The notes below the pieces were generated by a model that saw only the letters and a list, made by a program, of their open reading frames with translations, was not told the origin of the DNA and did no database searches. Both the position numbers and the translations under genes were made by a program. Source: Massilia sp. IC2-278 (GTDB lineage Bacteria; Pseudomonadota; Gammaproteobacteria; Burkholderiales; Burkholderiaceae_D). From it: a stretch of DNA of 64,000 nt. The stretch covers positions 186,001-250,000 of the forward strand of contig NZ_JAJFES010000003.1 of assembly GCF_020708045.1 (NCBI RefSeq), written 5' to 3'. Of this stretch, positions 43,939 to 51,568 are shown one piece after another. Numbering within the stretch: the first letter of the stretch is position 1; each line of letters opens with the position of its first letter.

Positions 43939-44652
43939 TCAGGTTAATGTATATATCGCGCGATATGGGCGAAATCCCAGCCGCCGCTTGAAATCTTGTA
44001 GCCCTGGTTTAGCGCCCAGATAAGTGTCATACATAAAATATTCCAGACGGCGTTCGTCAATCAGCTGGCAAATAATTTTTAGCAACAGCAAGTACATCGC
44101 ACCATCCTGATTCTTGTATCCCATCAGTTTGTCGGTTGCCGCAAAGTTCCCATATCGACCCATGCAGCAATAAGCCGCAAGCCGCCCTTCAGAATCAAAG
44201 GTGCCGTAACATTCATAATGGCTGTCATCGTCGAATGATTCTTCCTTGACAAGATAATGTGCGTCCATGGGACGTCCCTGACGTTCGAGAGATGAGGTAT
44301 GTATCGCATGAATTTCGTCGACGTGCTGATTGCGATCAATTCGCCGAAACTGGTATCCCCGTGACGCTGCTTTCTTGCTTTGTGGGCCAGCATGACCATC
44401 ACGCTTGACGGTTTCAAGATAATTCGAGTTCCTCCCTAAAAAACGACCAAGGTTAATCAAAGCGATTCCCAGCGTTTTATTTCCGATAAATTTAAATCGT
44501 GCGTGGGGCTTTGTGAATGCAGCGTGAATTTGTCCAATATGTTCGGGGTGAATACGTCGATAAAAGTGAAGGCGTGCTACCGGCAAGGTGACGATATGTA
44601 CAGCCAGTCCGGCACGCTTGATCATGCGTGAGCAAAGCTCGGAAATAGTCAC
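43939..44652 (-). CDS. GNAT-like protein, low-G+C paralogue of the gene at 54007
   Basis: The protein is 237 residues from a GTG at 44652 with a strong GGAGGATATC ribosome site; this start also aligns exactly with that of the paralogue at 54007-54714. The C-terminal 150 residues are about two-thirds identical by eye to the paralogue: GHAGPQS, RRIDRN, DEIHAIHTS, RQGRPMD, DKLMGYKN-DGAMYLLL and DFKRRLGFRPYRA. The last motif and the overall layout resemble GNAT-fold acyltransferases, but no acetyl-CoA loop is obvious. The gene and its surroundings are clearly poorer in G+C than all neighbours, suggesting acquisition from elsewhere. An upstream ATG at 44733 is less likely. Function unknown. Confidence 0.7.
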   Translation of the reverse strand: MTISELCSRMIKRAGLAVHIVTLPVARLHFYRRIHPEHIGQIHAAFTKPHARFKFIGNKTLGIALINLGRFLGRNSNYLETVKRDGHAGPQSKKAASRGYQFRRIDRNQHVDEIHAIHTSSLERQGRPMDAHYLVKEESFDDDSHYECYGTFDSEGRLAAYCCMGRYGNFAATDKLMGYKNQDGAMYLLLLKIICQLIDERRLEYFMYDTYLGAKPGLQDFKRRLGFRPYRAIYTLT

Positions 44653-44904
44653 GATATCCTCCAGCAAGCCGCCCCGATGAGTGTTCTCTGCGCAGTGCGG
44701 CAGCGCATCATCTGCAGGCAAGTGTGGCGACACTTAACAACTAAGAGCAGGATCGCCTCTGACGAGTTCTCGCACCTTCTGCTTTATTGACCTTGCGCAG
44801 ATTTACCTGCAATACCTCAGCCTTGCCTGGACCGTTGCAGTACGGATCGCAACTGCTTCTACCCTGCGCCACATGCCGTCTTCTGCGCAAACGGAACAGG
44901 GTGC

Positions 44905-44910
44905 TAATAT
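44905..44910 (+). promoter_or_regulatory. -10 element just before the YdjM-like gene (candidate)
   Basis: The hexamer TAATAT ends six bases before the ATG at 44917. If it is the -10 box, transcription would begin at or next to the start codon and the mRNA would be leaderless; no ribosome site is visible upstream of that ATG. The -35 region is not convincing. Confidence 0.35.
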
Positions 44911-44916
44911 TGCCTA

Positions 44917-46152
44917 ATGGACAATCTGACCCACTCCCTGGCCGGCCTCGCGCTCGGCGAACTGACTCACCGCCTGCTGCCCTTTGATGCCGATCCGCAG
45001 CGCGCCAGCACCCGGCGCCGCCTGCTGCTGGTCAGCGCCGCAGTGGCCAGCAACTTCCCCGACCTCGACCTGGTCTTGACCGGGCTGGCGCCGGAACCGC
45101 TGGGCTACCTGCTGCACCACCGCGGCCACACGCACACGCTGCTCTACGCCCTGCCCCAGGCGCTGCTGATGCTGGCCGCGATCTGGCTGCTGTGGCCGGC
45201 GGCGCGCCATCTGCTGCGCACGAACGGGGCGGCGCGGCTCGGCTTGGCCGCGACCACCGTGCTCGGCCTGCTGCTGCACCTGGGCATGGACGCGATGAAC
45301 GTGTATGGCGTGCACCCCTTCGCGCCCTTCGATCCGCGCTGGTTCTATGGCGACATGATCTTCATCGTCGAGCCGGTATTCTGGTTGGCGCTGGGCACGC
45401 CGCTGGCGGCGCACGTGGCGCGGCCCTGGCTGCGCCGGACTTTCCTGGCGCTGCTGCTGGTTGTACCGCTGCTGTTCACGCTGGCCGGCTTCCTGCAATG
45501 GGGTTCGCTTGCCGGCCTGGCCGCCATCTGGCTGCTGGCCCTGGTGCTGACGCGGCGCCGCAGCGAGCGCACGGCGCTGGTGGCGGGCGTGGCGACCGTG
45601 CTCGGCTTCGTGCTGGTGCAGGGTTACAGCGCCGGCCTGGCGCGCGAGCAGGTGGCGGCCAGCCTGCGCCGCGGCGATCCCTCGGTGCGCATCTTCGACA
45701 CCGCCCTGTCGGCGTTTCCCGCCAATCCGCTGTGCTGGACGGTGGTGAGCGTGTCGGGCCAAGGTGACAGCTACCGGGTCCGGCGCGGCGTGCTGAGCCT
45801 GGCGCCCGGCGTCACGCCGGTGGCGGCCTGCCCGTTCAAGATCCATGGCGAATACGTGGCCAGGGACGGGGGCCAGACGGCCGGCGGCCTGGCCTGGGCC
45901 TGGGAAGAAAGCGGCTCGCGCGCGCGCCTGCGGGCGCTGCGGGCCGCCGACTGCCGCGTCGACGCCTGGCTGCGCTTCGCGCGCACGCCTTCGCTGGCCG
46001 ACGGCCATGCCACCGACGTGCGCTACGGCCCGCACGGCAGCCATAACTTCTCGACCCTGCCTTATGAGAAGCAGGCACAGGCCGGCCTGCCCTGCCCGTC
46101 GCCGCTGCCGCGCTGGGGCTATCCGCGCGCCGATCTGCTCGGACTGCTATAG
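44917..46152 (+). CDS. YdjM/DUF457-type membrane metal-dependent hydrolase
   Basis: The 411-residue inner-membrane protein starts MDNLTHSLAGLALGELTHRL, the family N-terminus with a conserved NLTHS. The ASNFPDLDLV and HHRGHTHTLLYALPQAL motifs (about residues 45-75) give the His/Asp metal site, and a further H-x-x-x-D is in LLLHLGMDAMNVYGVHPFAP. Four or five membrane helices follow, then a soluble C-terminal domain of about 170 residues. The E. coli relative YdjM is an SOS-regulated inner-membrane protein of unknown substrate; no LexA box was found here. Confidence 0.82.
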   Translation: MDNLTHSLAGLALGELTHRLLPFDADPQRASTRRRLLLVSAAVASNFPDLDLVLTGLAPEPLGYLLHHRGHTHTLLYALPQALLMLAAIWLLWPAARHLLRTNGAARLGLAATTVLGLLLHLGMDAMNVYGVHPFAPFDPRWFYGDMIFIVEPVFWLALGTPLAAHVARPWLRRTFLALLLVVPLLFTLAGFLQWGSLAGLAAIWLLALVLTRRRSERTALVAGVATVLGFVLVQGYSAGLAREQVAASLRRGDPSVRIFDTALSAFPANPLCWTVVSVSGQGDSYRVRRGVLSLAPGVTPVAACPFKIHGEYVARDGGQTAGGLAWAWEESGSRARLRALRAADCRVDAWLRFARTPSLADGHATDVRYGPHGSHNFSTLPYEKQAQAGLPCPSPLPRWGYPRADLLGLL

Positions 46153-46333
46153 AAAACGGCGCCGGTCAAGCTCTTATATTGTCGAGTTGCTAACGCAGCA
46201 CGCATATTTCAATTGTCACCAGTACAACTAGGTGAATGCGGTATGCTTGGATCTGGAACATGCCGATGTCAAAATTGCATGTGTCGGCGCCCGCATCGTC
46301 GCGGGGCCGGCGGACCGGATTTCAGGAGAATGG

Positions 46334-47656
46334 ATGACGCCGAAACGATTGCTTTGCATTGCCCCTGACAGCCCTGATGCAGCCGCCATGCTGCGCGAAG
46401 CGATGCCCGACTGGGTCATCCGCAGCGTCGGCAGCCTGGACGAAGCCAGGTCCGAACTGCGCCAGGAAGCGTATCTCGTCGGCCTGCTGATGCACGTGAT
46501 CGGATCGAAACCGCACCTGGAGATCGACCGTTTCCTGCGCCAGCACAGCGCGGTGCAGTGGGTCGGCGTGTTCCGCGCCGAAACCCTGGCCGCGCCCGCC
46601 TGCCGCGACCTGGTGGCCGACTACCTGTGCGACTACCATACGGCCCCGGTCGATCTGCAGCGCCTGGCCTACACGCTCGGCCACGTGCACGGGCATGCCC
46701 AGCTGCGCCGCCCGCGCCCCCGCCCTGCGAGTTCGGCATCGAGCCTGATCGGCAGCTGCGACGCCATGCAGCGCCTGCGCGGCCAGGTCGAGCGCGTGGC
46801 CAAGGTCGAGGCGCCGGTGCTGATCTGGGGCGAAAGCGGCAGCGGCAAGGAACTCACGGCCCAGGCCATCCACCGCCAGTCGCTGCGCAGCACCGGCCCG
46901 CTGGTGCCGATCAATTGCGGGGCGATCGCGCCCAACCTGATCCACTCGGAACTGTTCGGCTACGAGCGCGGCGCGTTTACCGGCGCGGCGCGCGACAAGG
47001 TCGGCCTGATCGAATCGGCCAACGGCGGCACCCTGTTCCTGGACGAGATCGGCGACCTGCCGAAGGATTTGCAGGCCAATTTCCTGCGCTTCCTGCAGGA
47101 GAAAACCATCATCCGGCTCGGCGCCACGCGCGCCATCCCGGTGGACGTGCGCGTGATCTCGGCCTCGCACGTGAATCTGCAGCAGGCGGTGGCGCGTGGC
47201 GACTTCCGCGAAGACCTGTATTACCGACTCTCGGTGCTGCCGGTCACGGTACCGCCGCTGCGCGAACGGCGCGACGACCTGGTGGAACTGGCCGAGCACT
47301 TCTTCCACCAGCATGCGGCCGACAAGGCGCCTGGCCTGAAGGGCTTCAGCAGCCGCGCCCTGAGCGCGATCGCGGCCCATCACTGGCCGGGCAACGTGCG
47401 CGAACTGATCAACCGCGTGCGGCGCGCCATGGTGATGGCTGACGGCAAGTGGATCGAACCCGACGACCTCGACCTGGCAATGCCTTCGCCGCCCATCGAA
47501 GCCGTGCTCGACGATGCGCGCTGCAGCTCGGAGCGCCTGGCGATCCGCGCCTGCCTCGACCGCAGCGGCCAGAACGTGAGCCGCGCCGCGCGCGACCTCG
47601 GCATCTCGCGGACCACGATGTACCGGCTGCTGGCCAAGCACAATATGCGGCCCTGA
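46334..47656 (+). CDS. Sigma-54-dependent activator with degenerate receiver (VpsR-like)
   Basis: The protein is 440 residues from ATG 46334, preceded by AGGAGAATGG. The N-terminal 130 residues have the size and helical pattern of a receiver, but the phosphoryl-Asp strand is replaced (AYLVGLLMHVIG), so phosphorylation is unlikely. The AAA+ domain shows Walker A GESGSGKE at 166-173, the sigma-54 contact loop GAFTGA at 213-218 and GGTLFLDEIGDLP as Walker B. A Fis-type helix-turn-helix (NVSRAARDLGISRTTMYRLL) ends the protein. The layout matches the VpsR/FleQ-like biofilm regulators, some of which bind c-di-GMP. The next gene downstream is preceded by a sigma-54 promoter, so it is the obvious target. 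Confidence 0.85.
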   Translation: MTPKRLLCIAPDSPDAAAMLREAMPDWVIRSVGSLDEARSELRQEAYLVGLLMHVIGSKPHLEIDRFLRQHSAVQWVGVFRAETLAAPACRDLVADYLCDYHTAPVDLQRLAYTLGHVHGHAQLRRPRPRPASSASSLIGSCDAMQRLRGQVERVAKVEAPVLIWGESGSGKELTAQAIHRQSLRSTGPLVPINCGAIAPNLIHSELFGYERGAFTGAARDKVGLIESANGGTLFLDEIGDLPKDLQANFLRFLQEKTIIRLGATRAIPVDVRVISASHVNLQQAVARGDFREDLYYRLSVLPVTVPPLRERRDDLVELAEHFFHQHAADKAPGLKGFSSRALSAIAAHHWPGNVRELINRVRRAMVMADGKWIEPDDLDLAMPSPPIEAVLDDARCSSERLAIRACLDRSGQNVSRAARDLGISRTTMYRLLAKHNMRP

Positions 47657-47703
47657 ACCCGTCCGTAGCGCCCGCCCGGGCGCTGAAACGTTGTTTCTTA
47701 TCT

Positions 47704-47734
47704 GAATGCCGGCCCTTGCCGGCATTCGTTTTTT
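47704..47734 (+). terminator. Rho-independent terminator after the sigma-54 activator
   Basis: The stem is GAATGCCGG / CCGGCATTC (nine perfect pairs) with a six-base loop CCCTTG, followed by G and six T residues. It begins 48 bases after the activator stop, so the activator and the fibre cluster are separate transcription units. Confidence 0.9.
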
Positions 47735-47877
47735 GGTCCTACCCCCGCCTTCCCATTCCCCCTTCGGCACCGCTCTAGTGCGTGCCCAGCCGTATCCCGC
47801 CTGCTTGCCAGCCTGCCTCCAACATCGGCGTAGGAATGCATGAAGGGTCGCCGTCGGAGCGAACTGTCACAGTTTCT

Positions 47878-47973
47878 ATGCAGCATGGGTGAACACTCTG
47901 TCGCAGGAGTGTCCACTGCTAACTCGACAAAAAGATACATAACTGTCCCACTTCCGGTACACCCATGCTGCAT
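47878..47973. promoter_or_regulatory. Paired inverted 14-bp sites upstream of the sigma-54 promoter
   Basis: ATGCAGCATGGGTG at 47878-47891 and its exact complement CACCCATGCTGCAT at 47960-47973 are separated by 68 bases and end about 94 bases before the -24 element. Spacing and distance suit two binding sites for an enhancer-binding protein, possibly the activator encoded at 46334. Binding is inference. Confidence 0.55.
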
Positions 47974-48066
47974 TAAATTCCTAACAACAATGCTTATACG
48001 CAATATGGACGTTTCCTAGTGGACTTATGCTGGAATTTCAATAACTTAAGCATATAACAACCCAGC

Positions 48067-48082
48067 TGGCATTGATCTTGCG
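48067..48082 (+). promoter_or_regulatory. Sigma-54 (-24/-12) promoter of the fibre cluster
   Basis: The sequence TGGCATTGATCTTGCG matches the TGGCAC-N5-TTGCW consensus, with invariant GG and GC exactly ten bases apart. Transcription would start near 48093, leaving a leader of about 54 bases before the ATG at 48147. Confidence 0.8.
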
Positions 48083-48146
48083 TAAGCGAGGGTACTGGTA
48101 CGACTGCCAGTCGGAACTCAACCACACACCCTAGGGGAATTTAAGC

Positions 48147-50330
48147 ATGAACAAGACCTTGCTCGTTACCGCCCTGTCGCTCGCTTTCGGCCTGAATGCT
48201 CAAGCCCAGACGACGGACCCATCCACCAACTCCTCGACCAACGTCTCGCAGGACGGTAGCGGACTGAACGCCAACGACGGCGGCACCTCGACCTGGACCG
48301 ATAGCTCGAGCCGCGACAACTCGAACCAGGGCAACAACTCGTCGACGAACACCTCGACCAACACTTCCGACAGCTCGAACCAGGGCAACAACTCGTCGAC
48401 CAACACCGCGACGAACACCACGACCAACACGTCGACCAGCACCTCGGACAGCTCGAACCAGGGTAACAACTCGTCGACCAACACCGCGACCAACACGACC
48501 ACCAACACGGCCGACAACTCGAACCAGGGCAACGACAATTCGACCGCGTCGAACACCCAGACCACCAACACCTCGACCACGACCGACCGTTCGAACCAGG
48601 GCAACGACAACTCGACCGCGTCGAACACCCAGACCACGAACAACAGCGCCGACAACTCGAACCAGGGCAACGACAACTCGTCGCGCGACAATTCGAACCA
48701 GGGCAACAACTCGTCGACCAACACCAACACGGCCGACAGCTCGGGCTCGAACAACGACTCCTCGACCCGCAACAGCTCGGGCCAGAACCGCAGCAGCGGT
48801 TCGTCGACCGCCTCGGGCCTGGGCGCCGCTTCCGCCAACAACGGCGGCATGGCAACCTCGAGCGTCGACAACTCGTTCAACACCTCGAGCGCCACCGCCA
48901 CCAGCTCGCTGAGCGGCACGGTCTCGGGCAACAACATCCAGAACATCGGTAACGTCGCCACCAACGCAGGCAGCGCAAACGGCGCCAACGCCAGCGGCGG
49001 CGCAGGCGCCGGTGCATGGGGCGGCAATGCCAGCGGCGACGGCGGCAACGGCGCCACCGGCTCGGGCGGCCAGGCAGCTTCGGGCTCGACCGGCGGCAAC
49101 GCCGTCACGGGCAGCGCCGGCAATGCCGACGCGATGGCTGGCGGCGCCACCGGCGGCGCAGGCGGCAACGGCGGCACCACCGGCTCGGCAACGAGCGGCT
49201 CGGGTGCGGCTGGCGGCGCAGGCGGCTTCGGCGGCGCGGGCGGCAACAACGGTAACGTCGCTGGCGGCAACGGCGGCGCGGCTGGCGCCAGCGGCGCCGG
49301 CACCGGCGGCGCAGGCGGCTCGGGCACGACCGGCAACGGCGGCAACGGCGGCGGCGTGGGCAGCGCACTGGCAGGCGCCGGCGGCGCAGGCGGCGAAGCC
49401 GGCGCGGCAACGGGCGGCAACGGCGGCAACGGCGCCGAAGGCGCACTGGGCGGCAGCGGCGCGGCCGGCGGCTCGGTCATGATCGGCGACGCATCGGCCA
49501 ACGGCGACACCTCGGGTGCCGGCGCTTCGAACGGCGGCAACATGGCGTCGAGCGGCTCGGGCTCGGGCACCCCTGACAGCACCGGCGGCGCCAGCGGCTC
49601 GGCCGACGGCGGTTCGTCGACCGGCACCGGCGGCACCAACACCGGCGCCTCGAACACCGCTTCGGCCGGCACCGGCACGGGCGGCGCAGGCGGCGCGGGC
49701 GCGGCCGGCGGCAACGGCGGCACCGCAGGTGCGGGCGCTACCGCTTCGACCTCGAGCGGCTCGGGCGCAGCTGGCGGCACCGCCACCGGCGGCACCGGCG
49801 GCGCGGGCGCAGCCCTGTCGAGCACCGGCGGCGCAGCAGGCACCGGCACCAGCGGCGCCGGCGGTGCGGGCGGCGCGGGTTCGGGCGGCAGCTCGACCGC
49901 AGGCAGCGGCGCAGCAGGCGGCGCGGGCGGCTCGGGCGGCAGCACCGGCCTGGCCTCGAACACCGCGGGTTCCGGCGAAGCCGGCGGCTCGGCCACCACC
50001 GGTTCGGCTACCGGCGGCACCTCGACCTCGGGCGCGGCAACTGCCGGTAACGGCGGCGCAGGCGGCACCGGCGGTGCAGGCACCGGCGGCATGGGCGGCG
50101 CAAGCGGCGCCAACACCGCAGGCACCGCTACCGGCGGCAACGGCGGCTCGGCAACGGCCGGCAACGGCGGCACCGTGGCCGTCAACGCAGGCAGCTTCGA
50201 CATGTCGAACGCCATGTCGAGCGTCGGCCAGTCGGCTGCAGGCGTGATGGTGATCAGCCAGAACAACGGCTTCTCCTCGCTGATCCAGCAAAGCGTCAAC
50301 GTCCAGTCGAACCTGGCCGTCGGCCCGTAA
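48147..50330 (+). CDS. Large low-complexity exported protein, candidate amyloid/fibre subunit
   Basis: The 727-residue protein has a clean signal peptide (MNKTLLVTALSLAFGLNAQA). Residues about 45-215 are Asn/Ser/Thr/Gln-rich with seven copies of SNQGN in units such as DNSNQGNNSSTNT. Residues about 275-675 are mostly Gly, Ala, Ser, Thr and Asn in GG-x-GG and GAGG strings. The last 50 residues (AGSFDMSNAMSSVGQSAAGV, ending QQSVNVQSNLAVGP) form a distinct non-repetitive module. There is no cysteine and almost no charge. Composition and neighbours (C39 peptidase, coiled-coil outer-membrane barrel) point to the fibre subunit of a Fap-like system; a secreted adhesin is the alternative. Expression from the sigma-54 promoter is expected. 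Confidence 0.75.
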   Translation: MNKTLLVTALSLAFGLNAQAQTTDPSTNSSTNVSQDGSGLNANDGGTSTWTDSSSRDNSNQGNNSSTNTSTNTSDSSNQGNNSSTNTATNTTTNTSTSTSDSSNQGNNSSTNTATNTTTNTADNSNQGNDNSTASNTQTTNTSTTTDRSNQGNDNSTASNTQTTNNSADNSNQGNDNSSRDNSNQGNNSSTNTNTADSSGSNNDSSTRNSSGQNRSSGSSTASGLGAASANNGGMATSSVDNSFNTSSATATSSLSGTVSGNNIQNIGNVATNAGSANGANASGGAGAGAWGGNASGDGGNGATGSGGQAASGSTGGNAVTGSAGNADAMAGGATGGAGGNGGTTGSATSGSGAAGGAGGFGGAGGNNGNVAGGNGGAAGASGAGTGGAGGSGTTGNGGNGGGVGSALAGAGGAGGEAGAATGGNGGNGAEGALGGSGAAGGSVMIGDASANGDTSGAGASNGGNMASSGSGSGTPDSTGGASGSADGGSSTGTGGTNTGASNTASAGTGTGGAGGAGAAGGNGGTAGAGATASTSSGSGAAGGTATGGTGGAGAALSSTGGAAGTGTSGAGGAGGAGSGGSSTAGSGAAGGAGGSGGSTGLASNTAGSGEAGGSATTGSATGGTSTSGAATAGNGGAGGTGGAGTGGMGGASGANTAGTATGGNGGSATAGNGGTVAVNAGSFDMSNAMSSVGQSAAGVMVISQNNGFSSLIQQSVNVQSNLAVGP

Positions 50331-50344
50331 GCTGGAAATGAGCT

Positions 50345-50368
50345 GACACCGGAAAGCATCCCGGTGTC
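50345..50368 (+). promoter_or_regulatory. Hairpin after the fibre gene (mRNA stabiliser?)
   Basis: GACACCGG and CCGGTGTC form an eight-pair perfect stem with an eight-base loop, 14 bases after the stop codon. There is no T-run, so it is more likely a stabilising 3' structure than a terminator. Confidence 0.55.
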
Positions 50369-50379
50369 CTGGCGACAGA

Positions 50380-50409
50380 CTGCCGCGCCCTCCCCGGCGC
50401 GGCAGTTTT
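50380..50409 (+). terminator. Leaky terminator-like hairpin between fibre and export genes
   Basis: CTGCCGCGCC and GGCGCGGCAG make a ten-pair perfect stem with a six-base loop, followed by only four T residues. The short T-run suggests partial termination, allowing much fibre mRNA and less export-gene mRNA from one promoter. Confidence 0.65.
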
Positions 50410-50427
50410 CAAGGATCAGGAGAAGCG

Positions 50428-50874
50428 ATGAAAACGATTTTTGCAATTGGCAGCATGCGCCGTGCCTGCGCCTTTGTTGTGGCAGCCGCCCTGGCCGCTC
50501 CTGCGCTGGCCGCCGAACCTGCCCTGCTCGACGCCCGCGACCTGGGAAGCCTGCCCGACCTGGAGCAGCTGTCGCAGTCACTGGCCAGCGTGCCGGCCGA
50601 CCTGCGCGAAACGCCGACCATCGGCGGCGAAACCGTGGCCACCGTCGACCTCGAACGCCTCGACCACGAGCGCGGCAAGGCCGATACCGTCTTGAACGAC
50701 ACCAAACTCAACGGCGACGTCGCCAACAACAACGCCGTCAACGTGAATACCGGATCGAACACGATCGATGCCGGCTCCTTTGCCAACATGTCGGGCATTC
50801 CCGTCGTGATCCAGAACAGCGGTGCCAACGTCCTGATCCAGAACGCCACCGTCATCAACCTGCAGTTCCAATGA
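50428..50874 (+). CDS. Small exported protein of the fibre cluster
   Basis: The 148-residue protein has a signal peptide (MKTIFAIGSMRRACAFVVAA and onward, cleavage after APALAA). The mature part has an acidic helical stretch (LPDLEQLSQSLASVPADLRE). It then has an Asn-rich tail NNNAVNVNTGSNTIDAGSFA and IPVVIQNSGANVLIQNATVI. The tail resembles the C-terminal module of the large protein (AGSF..., then QN/IQ-S/N-V-N-Q pattern), so it may be a minor subunit, nucleator or chaperone. It overlaps the C39 peptidase gene by four bases and has an AGGAGAAGCG ribosome site. Confidence 0.7.
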   Translation: MKTIFAIGSMRRACAFVVAAALAAPALAAEPALLDARDLGSLPDLEQLSQSLASVPADLRETPTIGGETVATVDLERLDHERGKADTVLNDTKLNGDVANNNAVNVNTGSNTIDAGSFANMSGIPVVIQNSGANVLIQNATVINLQFQ

Positions 50875-51557
50875 ATGCTCGTACCATCCTTTCCGGCCTG
50901 GCCCTGGGCCTGATGCTCGGTTCGACGGCCGCGGGCGCGGCCGAGATGTCCCTGCCGAGCGGCATGCGCGTCGGCATGCCGGTAAAAAGCATGAAGGACC
51001 TGCGCTTCCAGGCTACCCTGCGCCAGCAGTACGACTTCAGCTGCGGCTCGGCCGCGCTGGCCACGCTGCTGACCCACCACTACGGCGTCCCGACCTCCGA
51101 GCAGGACGCCTTCAAATACATGTTCCTGAGCGGCGACCAGGAAAAGATCCGCCGCGAAGGCTTCTCGCTGCTCGACATGCAGCGCTTCCTGAAAAGCCGC
51201 GGCTACACCGCCGACGGCTTCCAGCTGCCGCTCGACAAACTGATCGAAGCAAAACTGCCCGCCATCGTGCTCATTTCCGACAAGGGCTACCACCATTTCG
51301 TCGTGGTCAAGGGCGCCGAGGACGGCCGCATCCTGCTGGGCGACCCCTCGCGCGGCACGCGCACCATCCCGCGCGAGCGCTTCGAGGAGATGTGGTCGAA
51401 CCGCATCCTGTTCGTGATCCACCAGGGCCCCAACAAGCCGGCGTTCAACCAGGCCGCCGACTGGCGGGTCGCGCCGCGCGCGCCGCTGGGCAACGGCATC
51501 GGCCCCGTCATCGACACCACCTACAGCCTGCCGAAATTCGGTCCCGGCGATTTTTGA
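50871..51557 (+). CDS. C39-family cysteine peptidase (FapD-like)
   Basis: The 228-residue protein has a signal peptide (MNARTILSGLALGLMLGSTA, cleavage after GAAE region). The peptidase C39 triad is visible: Q-x5-C motif QQYDFSCGSAALATLL with Cys58, His141/His142 in YHHFVVVKG and Asp158 in LGDPSRGTR. In bacteriocin exporters C39 domains are fused to ABC transporters. A free-standing exported C39 protein beside a coiled-coil barrel protein and small repeat proteins is the arrangement of FapD in the Fap amyloid system, where it is needed for fibre export. Its start overlaps the preceding gene; the next begins 11 bases after its stop. Confidence 0.85.
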   Translation: MNARTILSGLALGLMLGSTAAGAAEMSLPSGMRVGMPVKSMKDLRFQATLRQQYDFSCGSAALATLLTHHYGVPTSEQDAFKYMFLSGDQEKIRREGFSLLDMQRFLKSRGYTADGFQLPLDKLIEAKLPAIVLISDKGYHHFVVVKGAEDGRILLGDPSRGTRTIPRERFEEMWSNRILFVIHQGPNKPAFNQAADWRVAPRAPLGNGIGPVIDTTYSLPKFGPGDF

Positions 51558-51568
51558 GGAACAACACC

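Larger units (their letters stand above)
47657..48146. other. Intergenic control region of the fibre cluster
   Basis: These 490 bases carry no gene. In order they hold a rho-independent terminator for the activator gene (47704-47734), a 13-base perfect palindrome AACTGTCACAGTT (47862-47874), a 14-base inverted repeat (47878-47891 / 47960-47973), a small ACACTC/GAGTGT inverted repeat inside it, a -24/-12 sigma-54 promoter at 48067-48082, and a leader with CTAGGGGAATTTAAGC before the ATG. The stretch 47860-48060 is more A/T-rich than its surroundings. Confidence 0.8.

Noticed and set aside
49000-50200. CRISPR-like or satellite array in the regularly repeating GGCGGCNNN stretch
   Set aside because: The periodicity is three, follows the reading frame and encodes Gly/Ala repeats; there are no spacers of constant length.
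48141-50581. Long open frames on the minus strand across the fibre gene (over 700 codons each)
   Set aside because: They exist because the plus strand is a G+C-rich repeat with few stop triplets in any frame. Their products are Val/Ala/Arg or Pro/Ala strings without a plausible start or signal. The plus-strand frame has a signal peptide, ribosome site and promoter.
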